Below, piece by piece: positions 22,040 through 35,600 of a stretch of 64,000 nucleotides of DNA; position 1 is the stretch's first letter; every line of letters begins with the position of its first letter. Location of the stretch: assembly GCF_910592395.1 (NCBI RefSeq), contig NC_088312.1, forward strand, positions 5,580,001 to 5,644,000, in the 5' to 3' direction. Under the pieces are notes generated by a model. It did no database searches and was not told the origin of the DNA. It worked only from the letters and a program-made list of their open reading frames with translations. The stretch comes from Lineus longissimus. Lineage: Eukaryota > Nemertea > Pilidiophora > Heteronemertea > Lineidae. A program made the translations under genes and the position numbers.

Positions 22040-25000
22040 ATCGCCGTCTTGTCAATTTCAGGGGGTGTATATTATTAGCTTTGTGAGGCACAAGGAGGTC
22101 AAGAACACTGTTGTTATCCAAAGAGCCCAATGTCCTTGTCATCAGTACTAAACTGGTTTAGCACAACTACCACACGGACACGCCTGACATTTCGTCCGAC
22201 GAAATTCCGCAGGCTAACAACAGGTCCTGACCCCAGTCATTCCATCCCCCTCGAGATCAGGTAGGGGATCGCTGGCCAGCTATTGCATACTATTGTTAAC
22301 ATTCGTACGACTTATCCCGCCAACACTCTAAAACAAGGGGACCAATTGAATGACTAGCGACACGCAACTGTACATTACCCCCATCAATCAACCACAATGA
22401 CTCAAGGGGAACACGTACTTTGAACCTAAGTCCATGTCATCACCGTCGAAACTTAGATGAGGACCGTGGAACAAAGTGGCAAGCATGCCTGGGACCCAGC
22501 CACCGCGCTATTGACGTGAGGTAAAACTCAGTCGCCAGTCACGATAACCAAATACACCAAGCGTATAGCTTGAATCGAACCCGATCTATCATCGTCATTG
22601 GTCACCTGGCCTGGCCTGGACAACTGAAAGCTGAATAGGTTAAAATAGATGATAAGCAGGAACCATAAGAATTACAACTATTATAGCTAGATAACTACGA
22701 TAGCTAGATAACTACGATAACTACTCTAACAACTAGAATAACAACAAGAGCTACAAAATGAGCAAGACAGTGATCAGACACACTTCCAACTCTCACACAA
22801 CGGTCACCATACTCCATAGTCCCCCCCCCCCACATGACCTCCCGCACCCTTTTCCTATCCTGTCCCAAACACACGCACATACACATCATATACTGTGGTT
22901 ACGACTTTTGAACATCCACTGGCATGAATTGCTGATGGAGGCGTCACTGTCAATCTATATAACATGTTCAAAACTTGGTGTACATGGTAGCAGTGGCTTT
23001 ATTTGTGCATTTTATTAAAATATAGTTTTGAATCCTTGTTCTCTCAGGAAAGTGCACATGAAAAGGTCCTTGCAATTGGGATAAAAGTTGTATGTGATTT
23101 GCGATATTTTTTAAATTTCATTATTAGTTCATATACCTCATTGATAAGGCTTGCTCTATGACAAGTGTTCGACTTGCTTATTGGTTTGTTATATCTTTCA
23201 CTAGTCATACTTACAATATTCAACTCTCAGTGTATGGCTTCTCTCAGTTTTCAACACGTGATATTGCTTTGAAACCGATGCACTGAATGCAGGCAAATCT
23301 GCCATTAGCATTGTCAGTTAATGCTTTAGCTTGCTGGCAGATTGCTGTAACTTAGAGTGACACATTTCGGGACTGACTTTTCACTTGAGGCCTTCAATAG
23401 CTTTGTTTTACTATTTCACTGTTTGAATATTTTATTCTAATAACGGTTAATAAATTGACAGTGGCAACCCAATCAACAATTTGGGCAAGTTGTTACTTGA
23501 TGCATACCCTTCATCTGATGATTTTTGCAGTTCATCCAAAAATCTTCGGCTGCAATTGCGGACAAGGTTTGTGGCATCTAGCTGTAATGATAAATTGGAA
23601 CAATGCATACTATTACAGCAATTCTAGTGTTTTTAGTCATGAAATAACTGCCTAAAAATGATGTTGAAATACATCATCTTCAGTCATTACATTTCCTTAA
23701 TGGAACTATGGACTTTACCTTTTATTTTATACTAAGTTGCCATTCTTACGACTAGTTATAACAAGGATTTATGTAATTTTGGGAATTAGGGAGTTGAGAC
23801 TGGTGTTTGGGTTAGTGCTTGGAGGAAGGGTTAGGGTCTGGGTTAGGTTTAGGATTAAGAAACAAACGTGAATATGACTGTCGTAAGAATAGGCAGTAGT
23901 TTGTATGTAAAATCCAATGGGACCATCAGAACAACAGCTTCGGCCTTGTACTTATGTAAACAATGTGAGCCGAGTTCATTTCTCAAAACTCTGATCAATC
24001 CAAAACTAGCAACCAATAAGATGGCATCACCGCTTCAAATAATGGCCTCCTGATTTAGTGACCGGATTGTACTCTCCATGTCTTTTGCGCAAAAGCACAC
24101 AATTCTCATTTCTTTTGTCATTTTGACAGTGGCATAGCTTTCAACCAATCGGAAAGTCAGAATCTAATACTATACATACCGAAATGTAACCCTTCACCTT
24201 GTAAACCACACCAGCGAGAATCTTTTGTTGCAATTGCAGACGGTATGCGTCATCTGTAATGATAAATATGGCACAAATGCAAATTCAGAGCATTTTTTCA
24301 TTTTTAGCTCTGGTAGTAGAATATAGCTATTCGAGTGGTGTCTGTCCGTTGGACCTCGATCCATCCGTCCTAAGGGGCACAATTTTACTAAAATTTTGTG
24401 AACTTGATTTATTTTTCATTTCAAGAATTTTTACATACTTTTTTTTGGTTCCGGTTATGGCGGGGGTGTAGTATGATCGGGGTTGCTGACTTGACCAACC
24501 TTTCAAGGTCACAGGGTTCAAATTTCATTATTTCACCAGCTGGTGGAATGTTTTGTCATTGTTCAATTGAGATGGTTCTTATTTGTGTTAAGGATGAATG
24601 TAAGTCCCTCTATGTGTATGCCAAATTTCGGCAAGATAAAAATGACATGACATGAGACTACATCACATAATACAAGAGTTTTGTTTTCGCCTACTTTCCA
24701 AGGCCACATACGACAGACGTCAAGCAGCAAACAAAAGACCACATGGCAACGCACACCACATGTTCTTTTGCTTATTTTGCCTATATTTAGGTTTGTTTGG
24801 GCTCACAGTGACTTCCTCCGGATAGTGTAATTAGGGCCTCTACCCGGAGGACATTGTCACCTCTGGTCTGCATGGCCTCCGAAAACAGAATCTTGTCCAA
24901 TTTTTGGTGTTTTATAATAGGGTTCAGAATTAGAAATGGTTCTCAGAGGAAGATTCTTTCTCTTTATTGAAAAATACAAGGGGAAAATACAAAGACAAGT

Positions 25001-25770
25001 TGCCCTTTTCAAAAATCCATTAGACCTACAAAATGAACATGAATAATGTCAAGATTCAGTTAGACAGCTGGTGATACCCACCTTGTAGAGGATTTGTGCT
25101 AAACACAAGTAATTTTGCTATTTCAGATGTTGAAATTAAGTCAAAATTCGAGCAAAACCATGTGCTCTTTGCTCCAATGAATGTTCAGCCTGCACTGCAC
25201 AGTCACAGCCAAAGCAAGCATTGGAACACATAAAATGTGACAGGTAGTGGTTTTATGTAACACTCCCACACATTCTTTCAAGGTTGGCATAGTCTTTTGT
25301 CCTCCAAACAATCAAACCTGAGATCAAACAAAGGTGTCAGATGACCAAGGCTAATCCAAGTTGGTAATGTGATTGACCATAAGGAATAAATAAGTGACCA
25401 GTTTGAGTTGGGTGGGACTGATTTGGAAAGAGTATAGGGTGTTAATCAATAGTGTTGCTAGTTGTTATGTTGAATATTTTTTCACCAAAATTGTTTTTTT
25501 CCTAAAACAGTTTCTTGCAATAAAAACTGAAAGGAACAAATGGTGCAAACCTGAATGATACTAGCCATTCATTCACACTTTTCATTTCCAAACTACGTTT
25601 TGAAAGAATTCAGTCAAAAACTAGCAGTACTACTCGATTAACACCCTGTTGTAAGTTGACACCAGGGTAATTTAGACCGCATTCGGATCTCATCAGGTCT
25701 ATTTTCAGTCGTCAAAATGGCCCTATATGTGATTTTTTTTCAGTCTAATCTCAAGTTAATGTGGTCATCT
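22040..25770. other. Long stretch without a recognised gene
   Basis: Contains an AGCTAGATAACTACGAT short tandem near 22680-22740, an 11-base C run at 22821-22831, and a short GGTTAGGG/GGGTTAGGTTTAGG-rich patch near 23825. Open frames are short on both strands and none carries a recognisable domain. Confidence 0.4.
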
Positions 25771-25774
25771 AAGG

Positions 25775-26720
25775 GATGAATTAATATTAGAGAGAAACCA
25801 GAGTTCACATTGAATAGTCTAACTCAAGCATGAATCCATCATTCCTCTGATTATTGAAATAATTAGCGATCACATTGAATGGTTTATCTCCAGTTTGAAT
25901 CCATCCCTCAGATGACCACATTAACTTAAGTTCCCTTTGAATGACTTATCACCGGTATGAATCCACATCCCTTAGATGTGATCCATTGAATGGTTTATCA
26001 CCTCGATCCCTCAGATGACCACATTAACTTGAGTTCCCATTGGATGTATCAGCTGTATGAATCCATATCTCTCACTCACAGATGACCGCACTCACTAGAG
26101 TTAGCATTGAATGGTTTATCACCAGTATGAATCCATATCCCCTAACTTGAGTTCCAATTGATATTTTCATCATCAGTATGAATCCACATCCCTCAGATGA
26201 CCACATTAACTTGAGTTCCCATTCGATGGTTTATCACCAGTATGAATCCATATCTCTCCAATGACCACATTAACTTGCGTTCCCATTGAATTATTTTTCA
26301 ATAGTATGAATCTTTATCTATCAGATGACCTCACTTAATAGAGTTAGCAGTGAATGGTTTATTACCAGTATGAATCCACATCCCTCAGATAACCAGAGTT
26401 CCCATTGGATGGTTTATCACTTGTATGAATCCATATCTCTCACTCACAGATGACCGCACTCACTAGAGTTAGCATTGAATGGTTTATCACCAGTATGAAT
26501 CCACATCCCTCAGATGACCACATTAACTCGAGTTCCCATTGAATGGTTTATCACCTGTATGAATATGAAGACATCTCAAATGATCAAATGAGTTCAAATC
26601 GAATGGTTTATCACCGAGTATGGCTTCTGGCCAACAGATGCTACCCCCCCCCCCCCGCCCCCCTGGTCCCGTCTTTAAAAGTAACAAATCCTACGGAGGG
26701 GCATCCTTTTTTAAAATAGA
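25775..26720 (-). repeat. Minisatellite of zinc-finger-linker-like units (about 64 bp)
   Basis: About 13 diverged units recur every 60-70 bp. On the minus strand each reads approximately ATTCATACTGGTGATAAACC, then an AACTCAAGTTAATGTGGTC block and a CATCTGAGGGATGTGG block. ACTGGTGATAAACCATTC encodes TGDKPF, like the C2H2 linker TGEKPF. The 64-bp period is not a multiple of three and most units contain stops, so it is not a working array. A C-run leader and a TCCTACGGAGGGGCATCC block at the right end match the leader of the copy at 12371, so both belong to one dispersed family. Confidence 0.7.
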
Positions 26721-27261
26721 CCTTAATATGTAATCCTAAGACTCATCAGGCCGTTTCGGCGATACATATGTACTTACTGCGTAAGAAGAAGTCGTGTTGT
26801 AGGCCCTTGCAAGATGATGCATGCATCCAGGAGATAGACCCTTACCGTACAGATACACAAGTATAAGTGATGCTTATCAAGTAGGCCCCGGATGTAGAGG
26901 TTGGCTATAACGGCAAACTCGCCCCAGTGCCGAAAGTAAAAAATTTCAGAGATTGAAATCTTGGATGTCAGCATCCTGAGATTCAGGGATTTTACAATCC
27001 TTCAATCATAAACTGTGTCGCCAGTTCAGACTGTAAATCTTATTCAGGCCGAATTAGTGCCATTTTCTCTCATAAAACGTTTTCTTTTATTGATAAATAT
27101 ATGATCGTTATGAATACATTTTGACACTTACTAGTGGATTTTAAGATGATTGTACGGAGAACTACAAACGCAGCGAGGGCATCGCGGGCTTTGTGGTGTT
27201 GCGATAGCCTCACAGCAATAGGAAAGATTCTTTCCTGATCTACATCCGCGGTACTGCTTTT

Positions 27262-27352
27262 CAAGATGGTGGCAACCTACTCGTTCTAGAGGCGTTGTAA
27301 GAACGAAATCAGCGCCTCTAGTGTAAAGATTGCTATGATGGCAGCCATCTTG
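27262..27352. repeat. Palindromic element with CAAGATGG termini
   Basis: CAAGATGGTGGC at the left and GCAGCCATCTTG at the right are imperfect inverted termini. Inner blocks CTAGAGGCG and CGCCTCTAG also pair. The 91-bp unit looks like a short MITE or a foldback element. Confidence 0.6.
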
Positions 27353-27590
27353 TTGGTGTGTGAAATTGTTTAATTCCGTCGCGGCCGGAGAGGCGAATTG
27401 TCCAAAATGTATTTTTGTCTCCAACAAAAGTTAGAGAACATTCGTCTTCTTACCTTTTTATCTTTTATCCATCTGCAGCAATTTGATGTCTTTGCTGATT
27501 AGGCCAGTGTCTAGATTAGTCCGGCTAAAGGATTCCTTACCAAACTCTCCTGAGATGGATGAATGACACATCGGCCGACACATCAAAATC

Positions 27591-27680
27591 ATCCAGACTC
27601 TCGTGCGTTTGCGTCACCACTATCAAGCTCCACAGGAGTGATTTAGCGATCTCAAAACATTGCGGGTCAAGAAACATCAA
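27591..27680 (+). repeat. Second copy of the segment at 2046-2126
   Basis: Matches the reverse complement of 2046-2126 (TGCGTTTGCGTCACCACTAT, TCTCAAAACATTGCGGGTC). No intact frame is shared between the copies. Confidence 0.6.
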
Positions 27681-27978
27681 AAGTAGCCAGAGCCATCATG
27701 CGGCACAAAGGGCAAATCTATGTGGCAACCGAGTATGGCAGTCATTCTGAAAGTGGGTGACGTCGCATCCACAACAAGTCTTATTCTTAAAGAAAAGACA
27801 AAATACATTTTGTAATTATTATAGCCAACTTTTGGAACAAAAAACTATCATATGCTATATCAGACATATAGTGAAAGTCTCAGCTGTAGGTGGATCAACT
27901 TGCAGCTTCATTCAATCGAGGACAATAAATACTGCGGTATAACATAACAAAAACACAATTCATGTAAAATCATTTTGG

Positions 27979-27984
27979 TTTATT
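27979..27984 (-). terminator. Poly(A) signal of the synaptotagmin gene
   Basis: AATAAA on the minus strand. It implies a 3' UTR of about 1.6 kb (roughly 27960-29601). No gene-like feature lies between it and the stop codon. Confidence 0.5.
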
Positions 27985-29601
27985 TATCACTTTTGCATCA
28001 CACAACATTTTTCAAGATGAAAATAAACAGTATGATCTGTGTATAATACAATTCATTTGCCAGTAATAATGATAACATGTACAATTTTAGATGATAGCAA
28101 TATATTAGAGCAACTGCTTCGATCCTTTCCATAGTCTCTGATAAGTTCAAGCTAGAACAATGAGAAAGATGAGGTGATTAAACTAACAAAATATTAAAAA
28201 GCTTTTCCTTCATCCAAGTTTACATTTTTATTCCTCAAGTCACAGTTCACATGTCACCTGTCACAATCATGTTTGTGAATTGGTTTAGGCTTATAAAAAA
28301 AACTCGACATGACATGACATGATATGACACGAGAGTGAAAAATTACATTGATACATAAATTGAGAAATATAATAATGATGGCCATTTCTGTCAGCTTCAG
28401 ACTCCTGTACATGTAACCATTGTAAAATGTCATCCCACTCCAGTCAGCCATTTTCCTAAAGGCTTTGATCCTGTCAATTCATTGCCCCAGATTTCTCATA
28501 ATATCACGACATCAATTTATTAACTATAAACAATTCTCTTATAATTTTTTCAATAAATATTTTACAACATCATCTACATTAAACATCTCATAGACTTTGA
28601 TATTCCTTGTCTTTGATGTAAAACAACAATTGATTTCTTCATCCAACAACATTATAACTTATTCTCAATGACAATGAGAAATACATGTGTCATGCACATT
28701 TGACTTCAATGCACATCTGACTGAAGTCGAATGTCTGCAGTATTACACAATATGTGGATCTCTAAATCAAGGATGGATAATAAGTCATAATGTGCCAACT
28801 CAGGTTTCAATCCTCTTTTCGCAGTTCATATGAGCAACCACTTAAGACGTCACTAATTGACAGCATTTGGTCTTGTACTTGACATCATTTGGTGATGTAA
28901 ATTTGGCATCATGTGGTGTGTCAATTTGACTCACTATCACCATATCTTCAATCATGTAGAATTTTGCCGACTGGTACACCATATGCACTATAGGCTAGTA
29001 AACAACAGCTAATATATTTAGAAAAATATACTTTAAAAGACAACAATAACAAACATGAATAAAATCGATATGATGATGATTAAATCTTCGATAATGAAAA
29101 AGAAGTAACTAATCCTGTGTTAATAAACATGTCCAAATATCACAAGGTTCAGCCGAGAACTCCTTCTTCAGTGAGACCTTAATCAACCTGACTGCCCTGT
29201 TGAAGTACATTCAGGATAAAATATCCCTTGTTCAAATTACTGAAGTGGGGATCTCCCTCATGCGGGTATTATTAGTTTATAACATTTTCTCCAGAGGGCA
29301 GGGCAGTTCTCACTCAAGGTTGACTCTCCCTCGTTTGGGTGGTGATTAATATCACAATTCTTAAATTAACCAAGTGTTCAGAGAACCTTCCGAATTTCAG
29401 ATAAATTACATAAATTCCTACTATTAGTATAGTAGAGCAACATATGGAAATTCGCTATCACCAAGAAAGATGTCATGAAATCTATATTATGAATACATCA
29501 GAAATGGCATCTCTGAAAAACATCCTTGATCACAATCTGTCTCCATCGAGAATAAATCTCAAAGTGGTATTAATCCATTATGACGTCTTGGACTTGTCCC
29601 C

Positions 29602-32600
29602 TCAAGACAGACAGCCCTTTACCTTGCCTCGACTGTAAGGAGGTGCAGTACTAGTCGACACAGACCCACGACTCTGCAGCCCTAGGAAGGACTCCAACAG
29701 CGGGTACCACTCTGCCACAGGCTTCCTTGGATTCTCCAACATCTCAAACCAATGGTCCCGACCGATGCCGAAGAAAAGGGGACCAACAGCCACACAACCC
29801 ATCAGTTCGTTGCTACCAACCCTGGAACAAGAAATTTGATTACACTTCCCACTGCACTACCTTCATACAATTTATTTTCTTTACTAAGCTGGTTTTTGTG
29901 GGCCAACTGATTAAATGGTGAATCAATGTCATCAGTCTTATTGCTGTTCTTCTGCATCTGCATTCCCATGGTGTTATTGGAGTGAAGGTCTTGGAATGCA
30001 TCCTGAACACCAGGGCAGCAATTGGTACAAACAGCTGAACCTCACTGAGTGTGCAAGGGGAGGAATATGCAACAGAACCTGGTATTCGAGGATGATGGAA
30101 TGAGAATTGAACTATATACCACCCTTTATCCAATTTATGGACATCATATCATCATTATTGATACAAATCCAATTGGAAATTCATGACTGACGTGATCTAT
30201 TTACATTATTGTCTGCTTTAAAATTCATACCCTTTTATTTCAACTAGATTGCCTCTAAGCAGATGACATGCAAACACGCAAACCAGTCCTCCTTAGCTAT
30301 AGCCTAACTTGCATCGTTAAACACTGTTGTATCATTGATTAATATCCAAGGTGACATTGTCCCTCCGTCAGGTCAATTTCACCTAACCACACAAAATTCT
30401 AAATCATCGAGATTCCAGCTAGAACTCCTACTCAGTTTTTGATGTCATTCATAGGAACTGGCATCAGGGAAAATGACTTCCAATAGCTGTAGGTGGATGG
30501 GGGCGTCCAATCAATATCATCTTCTTGTATAATGATTCAATTGAGGAGGCTGCCAGCTTTGTGAGAGATAAGCCATCTGCTCAAGAAATCTTTTTTCTTA
30601 TTTGAGGAAGAGTCATTTTTTCTTCGAAATGTTTTTCTTGACAGGAAAAAGGTAAAGGTTGTGCTTTATAGTTGGATCCACGTGACCACTGGACTTCACA
30701 TGTACTAGTACCTGCCAGTCTTTCCCAAAGCTTTTTGGCAGATATCAAGTAGCTACTCATACAGTACAGTGCTCACTTGATCAATTCCGACCGGTACCCG
30801 TTTATACTCCCTTCACTGTTCCTCACCATTCTCGTCTCTTTACCTGGGAGAGACAACCTAATGTAAATATTGACAATTCGCAACTCGCTGGTAACCATAG
30901 CGATGATGGAGAAAACAAATACCGTTGGGATGTATTGTTTTAGTATCTGTTGTAGTGCTCTAAGAGGCATGGAAGAAAATGTGACACATTCAGGTGCTTT
31001 TAATTTGCCTCGATGACTTTTGATCTATAAGGCCCTACCCTCCAGTCACTAGGTGAATGAATAACTGGTTTTTCTAAATGTTTGCATGCCCACTGAAGAC
31101 AGCATCGCAATGACTTTTGATATTAAAGGCCTAGTAACTCAATAAACAATTAGGGTTTACAAATTCTTCAATATCACACATAAGCCTACCTGTCGTAATC
31201 GATGACTTTAATCATGAGTGCAATGTCCTCCACATTATCTTGAGGCACATCAAAAACCAACGCCTCATTGTAGACGGGATTTAAAGTGTTCTTTTTCACA
31301 GATGTCTTTCGTTTTTTTATTCGCTTCCCCTGGCACATCAATGATACTTTCACATATGGGTCTGAAAAGTGAATACCAATAAGTGAATAATTTCTTCCTT
31401 CAAAAGAACATAAACATCGTTATTTGTAAACGAGAGGCCTAAAGGCCAGGCCCTTGGCTAATCTATATATGTCGTGATCTAAAAAGTCTAGATTGATTGG
31501 CTTCATTTCACTATCTTCAGTCAACACAATGATCTTTACATTTAGGTATCTGAACACAGCCACAGCAATTGCTTAAAAACCTTTCACTTAAGTCAACCAA
31601 TCTTCAGAAGAACTGGGTTCCACAGATATCGGCTGATCGAGGTCTTCTGATTAACATGACAATAGCATGCTTGGCAACATGAACTGATAAGAAAAGAATC
31701 TCACCAGAAGAGCCTGTGATGTCCATCGCCTTCAGATTCCTGGCTTTTATTATGACGACAGTTAAACGGCCCGCCGTCGGCAGATAACACAGTGATAGCA
31801 TCATCTCACCCAAGTCAACCTTTTCCTACAAGAATACAAACAAGGTTTATAACTTTAGGGTGCGAATAAATGAACAGAAGCAATTTACTAATACTGTATG
31901 TAATGTAGTGCATATATCATGTTGTTTTATGATATCAAATGTGCTCAGAATTTGGATGTTTCTGGATTATATTATTAACCTTTGAGCCTTGATCACCACT
32001 GCAGTGGCGATTAGGACTTACCCGGTACACATTTTGAATTTACCACTGTTGCGTCATTGTGAATCGCAGATGAAGCACTCGTTTCACAAATGACGACGAT
32101 ACACATAAATGATAAGATAATTGCCTGACTCATCCATCAGACTTTTGACGGGAATCATGTTATCAGTTCTATGAAGCCTTAGAAAGTGTTATTGAAATTG
32201 TAACATTACCTGGTGTGTACAGAGAACCTCCCTGCAGTAATCAGTCTCCTGCGACAAGTCGGTGTCAGTCAGCAAATCCTTGACAAGGACTAAACCAATG
32301 AGATCATGGCGGGAAAACCGATCGAAATCGTACAAACTAAACTGTAACATTCGATTTGGTAGATCATTATACGGAACACTAAAATTATAAATCTCTTCAA
32401 ATTCAGGTGACAATGTCTTTCGATGAACTTTTGTTTGGAATTTTGTTTTTCTGTCTGGCAGTAGATAAACTTTCACATAAGGGTCTGACGTCCCAGAAAA
32501 GTCTTTCGCCGGTAGGTCCTCTGCTTTTATGATGTGGACGACAAGACTCTCGATATGGTGTTCGTAAAATAGAGAAAAGTACAATCTACCACAGATTTTA

Positions 32601-35600
32601 GTATATAAATGCGACTGGCGTCTCTGCTCAGAGTATTGTCTGTACAGTTCAGGTTTCAATGACCCCAAATCTGGTTGTCCTTTAGATTTCACTTTCTGAA
32701 CAGAAAATTCGACATTTGATAAATCCAACTTATGTGAGAGTTGTCGTTGAAATGATAGATGGCGCTGTGGGACTGTTGGTAATGTCGTCTGCCGAGGAAC
32801 AACCTTTGAGAATCGAAACGGACTCAGAATGCCCATTTTTGGCTTCGGTGGTACGTTTTCTCCTGACAGATCAGGCACACTTTGACTTATTTTCAGATTT
32901 GTAACCTCAACTCCTGGCGGTGTTTTGTCCGGGGTGCTCACAGACGAGTGGTCCTTCCATTTGGCTCTCCAGCATCGCCAGGTACAGTAGATAACAATAC
33001 CGCACACGAGGATGCTGACACTGACAAGGATGATGATGACGTAGAGCAGTGGGATGTCTGCAAGGAGAAAGAGGGGGCAGAACAACCAATTAAACTGCAG
33101 CTGTAGATGTTGGATAAATTATTGAAAAGAATAGTTTGTCTTTATTTGTGAATGTGATGTTCCTTTGAAACCATAATTTCCTTTGTTGGCAGAATGACAA
33201 TCAGGTTTCAATCAGTTTAGCTGCAGCTGTAGCTAGAAAGAGAGTTCCAAAACATCCCTCAAAATGTGTTTTTATAAACCACGGGTCTATCACATTCAAA
33301 AAAGAGCCTTGGGACTGACAAATTCAAACAGAAATTGGCTATAGAGAGTGTCTTGCTTTCAGAAGTGTTGACTGAGGGAGGATCCATCGTTCTTCTGACT
33401 GATGTTACCACAGGGTTCTGCATGCATTTACCCCATGAGGGTATTTTCCCTGATTAGGATCCTTGTTATTCGTTTTGTTGGTAATTACACAGCATGACCA
33501 CGGTCAACTGGCCTGATTACATGGTTTGTGGTGATTAACTACCAGAGACATGACACCCTGTAATGACTGGGAACTGAATGTAATTGCCTGGTGTCCTGCA
33601 ACGATATATCACATAAGTTCCCTGTAAGCCTTTATTGATTCATTCTATGATGATAGAATTTTATAAAGGTTTATGGTTTGCCTTTATAGTGAGATGACAA
33701 ACTTTCAAGATACAGGAACAATTATAGAATCCATGCCTCGTCCCTGAGAAAGCATCCTGAGGAAATCAGGGGTTAATGATCACTTCCCTGGGCAAACATT
33801 AACCCCTGATTTCCTCAGGATGCTGAGAAATGGGAACCATTTCAAATGCAGCAATCTCAAACCCCACCCAATGTTATATCATCCCATTCACGATCACTTT
33901 GGACTGATTGCTCATCCAAATGATTGCCGACCTGGCATGAAGGGTACAGATAAATAGTGCCCATTAACAGCATGTTCGTGACTACCAGCTGACAGAAAGT
34001 AATCCCTGTGCAAAATTTACAACATTTTTAGGCATAAATCGGGCATTAACACCATTTCAGTGAATAGATGATGCACTCCCACAAGCTTACCTCCGACTCC
34101 CATGAGCAAAACAAATCACTTTTTCTGGTGATATGGACCTGCCTTATTGTCCAACTAACTGTAACAGAACATTACTGTTACTATTAACATTACAGTAATG
34201 ATATTTGCCGAAAGAAACGAGCAAAAGAAAACATCAACAGGAGAAATCTAGCAAGGAAATGACCACACAGGAGATCCGCGCAGGCACATTGGCATAATGA
34301 CATTGTCATTTATACTGAAAAGATACATGGTTCCCACCGCCAAGCTTAGCTCCAGAGTCCCATGGGTTCAACAAATCATGTTTGCTCTTGATTACACACC
34401 GCGAGTGTCAATCTGAGCTCCTACAGTACAGATCATGTGACAGATAAATTATTCTATGGGACTGAGCAACTGACTCAAATTTCACTGGATCCAGCACTCA
34501 GACTCAAATCAGGGAGACATATAAAATATTCAAGGAGGAGACCTCGAGTCTGTGCGAGCTTGAAGAAGGAACAATGCGAGTTAGATTGGGTTTGCACTCC
34601 AACGCGTAACCGATTCGGCTACACAGACTTCAGCACATGACCTTGAATATAGGCTATGGCCAATTCACAGCAATTTCGGTACACGTCAGGCACCACCTAC
34701 ATGTACCTTGCATTGGTTACTTAGTTCCTGTAAAGAGGGAATTCAAGGGGATGCATCCAAACATGCACACAAACATTCAACAATCGATTGTTGATTCTCC
34801 ACATGCTGTCTGCATCTTGAATATGGTACATTGTTTCAAAATTCCAAGAATTGTTCATCAAGATTGATGGAGCTCCAACAAAAGTAACCCTAGACTGAAT
34901 GTATCACATTACAGTGGAACCTCCCTTAGCAGGCACCTCTCTATTGAGGACAACCTCTCCATTAAGGACTCTAATTTTGGTCCCAAACAGGTTGTTTTCA
35001 TTCAATCTGATCTATCTAATCAGGACACCTCTCGTTGTAAGTCCCGAGGGTCTCCTTAACAGAGAGGTTCTACTGTATTTAGATTATGTTATCCAGGCAC
35101 AATCGAAATGAATTATGATCAGCACATGGATTTTTTCAGATCATGATTTGGTATGCTAGAAGCAGTTGTAAAGCTCTCACAGGCTTGCTAAATCACGACA
35201 ACAACGGAACCAATACAATACTGGTTGCCAAGCGTAGTACATTATCACTCCCGGGTTCTCATCAGTTGTGCTGTGTGTTGCAATTCTTTGATGTACTCAA
35301 TTTGCAAGCGGAGGTAAATAGAAAGATCCCTTCATGATTTTGATACAGTGTGCCAACCTCAAACATTTGAAATGCGCAGTTCATGCATTACTTGAAGATG
35401 GGGTTGCCGTTTAAGTCATTGACTACACACATTAGAAACCACCAGGCCTGTTTTTGAGAACTGATTTAGGAGGCCAAGGCAGACCCTTGCCATTCCTCAA
35501 AATTTGGATATGATGTCAGATATTAAGCAAGCTTTCTTTTGGGTGATTTGCCTGTGGCCTGACTACATGCTACAGCGGACTATGAACAAATCAGAATGAT

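Noticed and set aside
23820-23860. GGTTAGGG-rich patch, telomere-like
   Set aside because: Only a few irregular units, too short to be an interstitial telomere array.
27131-27427. 98-codon minus-strand frame rich in Cys and His
   Set aside because: It overlaps the palindromic element at 27262-27352. The His/Cys content comes from its CAAGATGG and CCATCTTG ends, not from a zinc-binding pattern.
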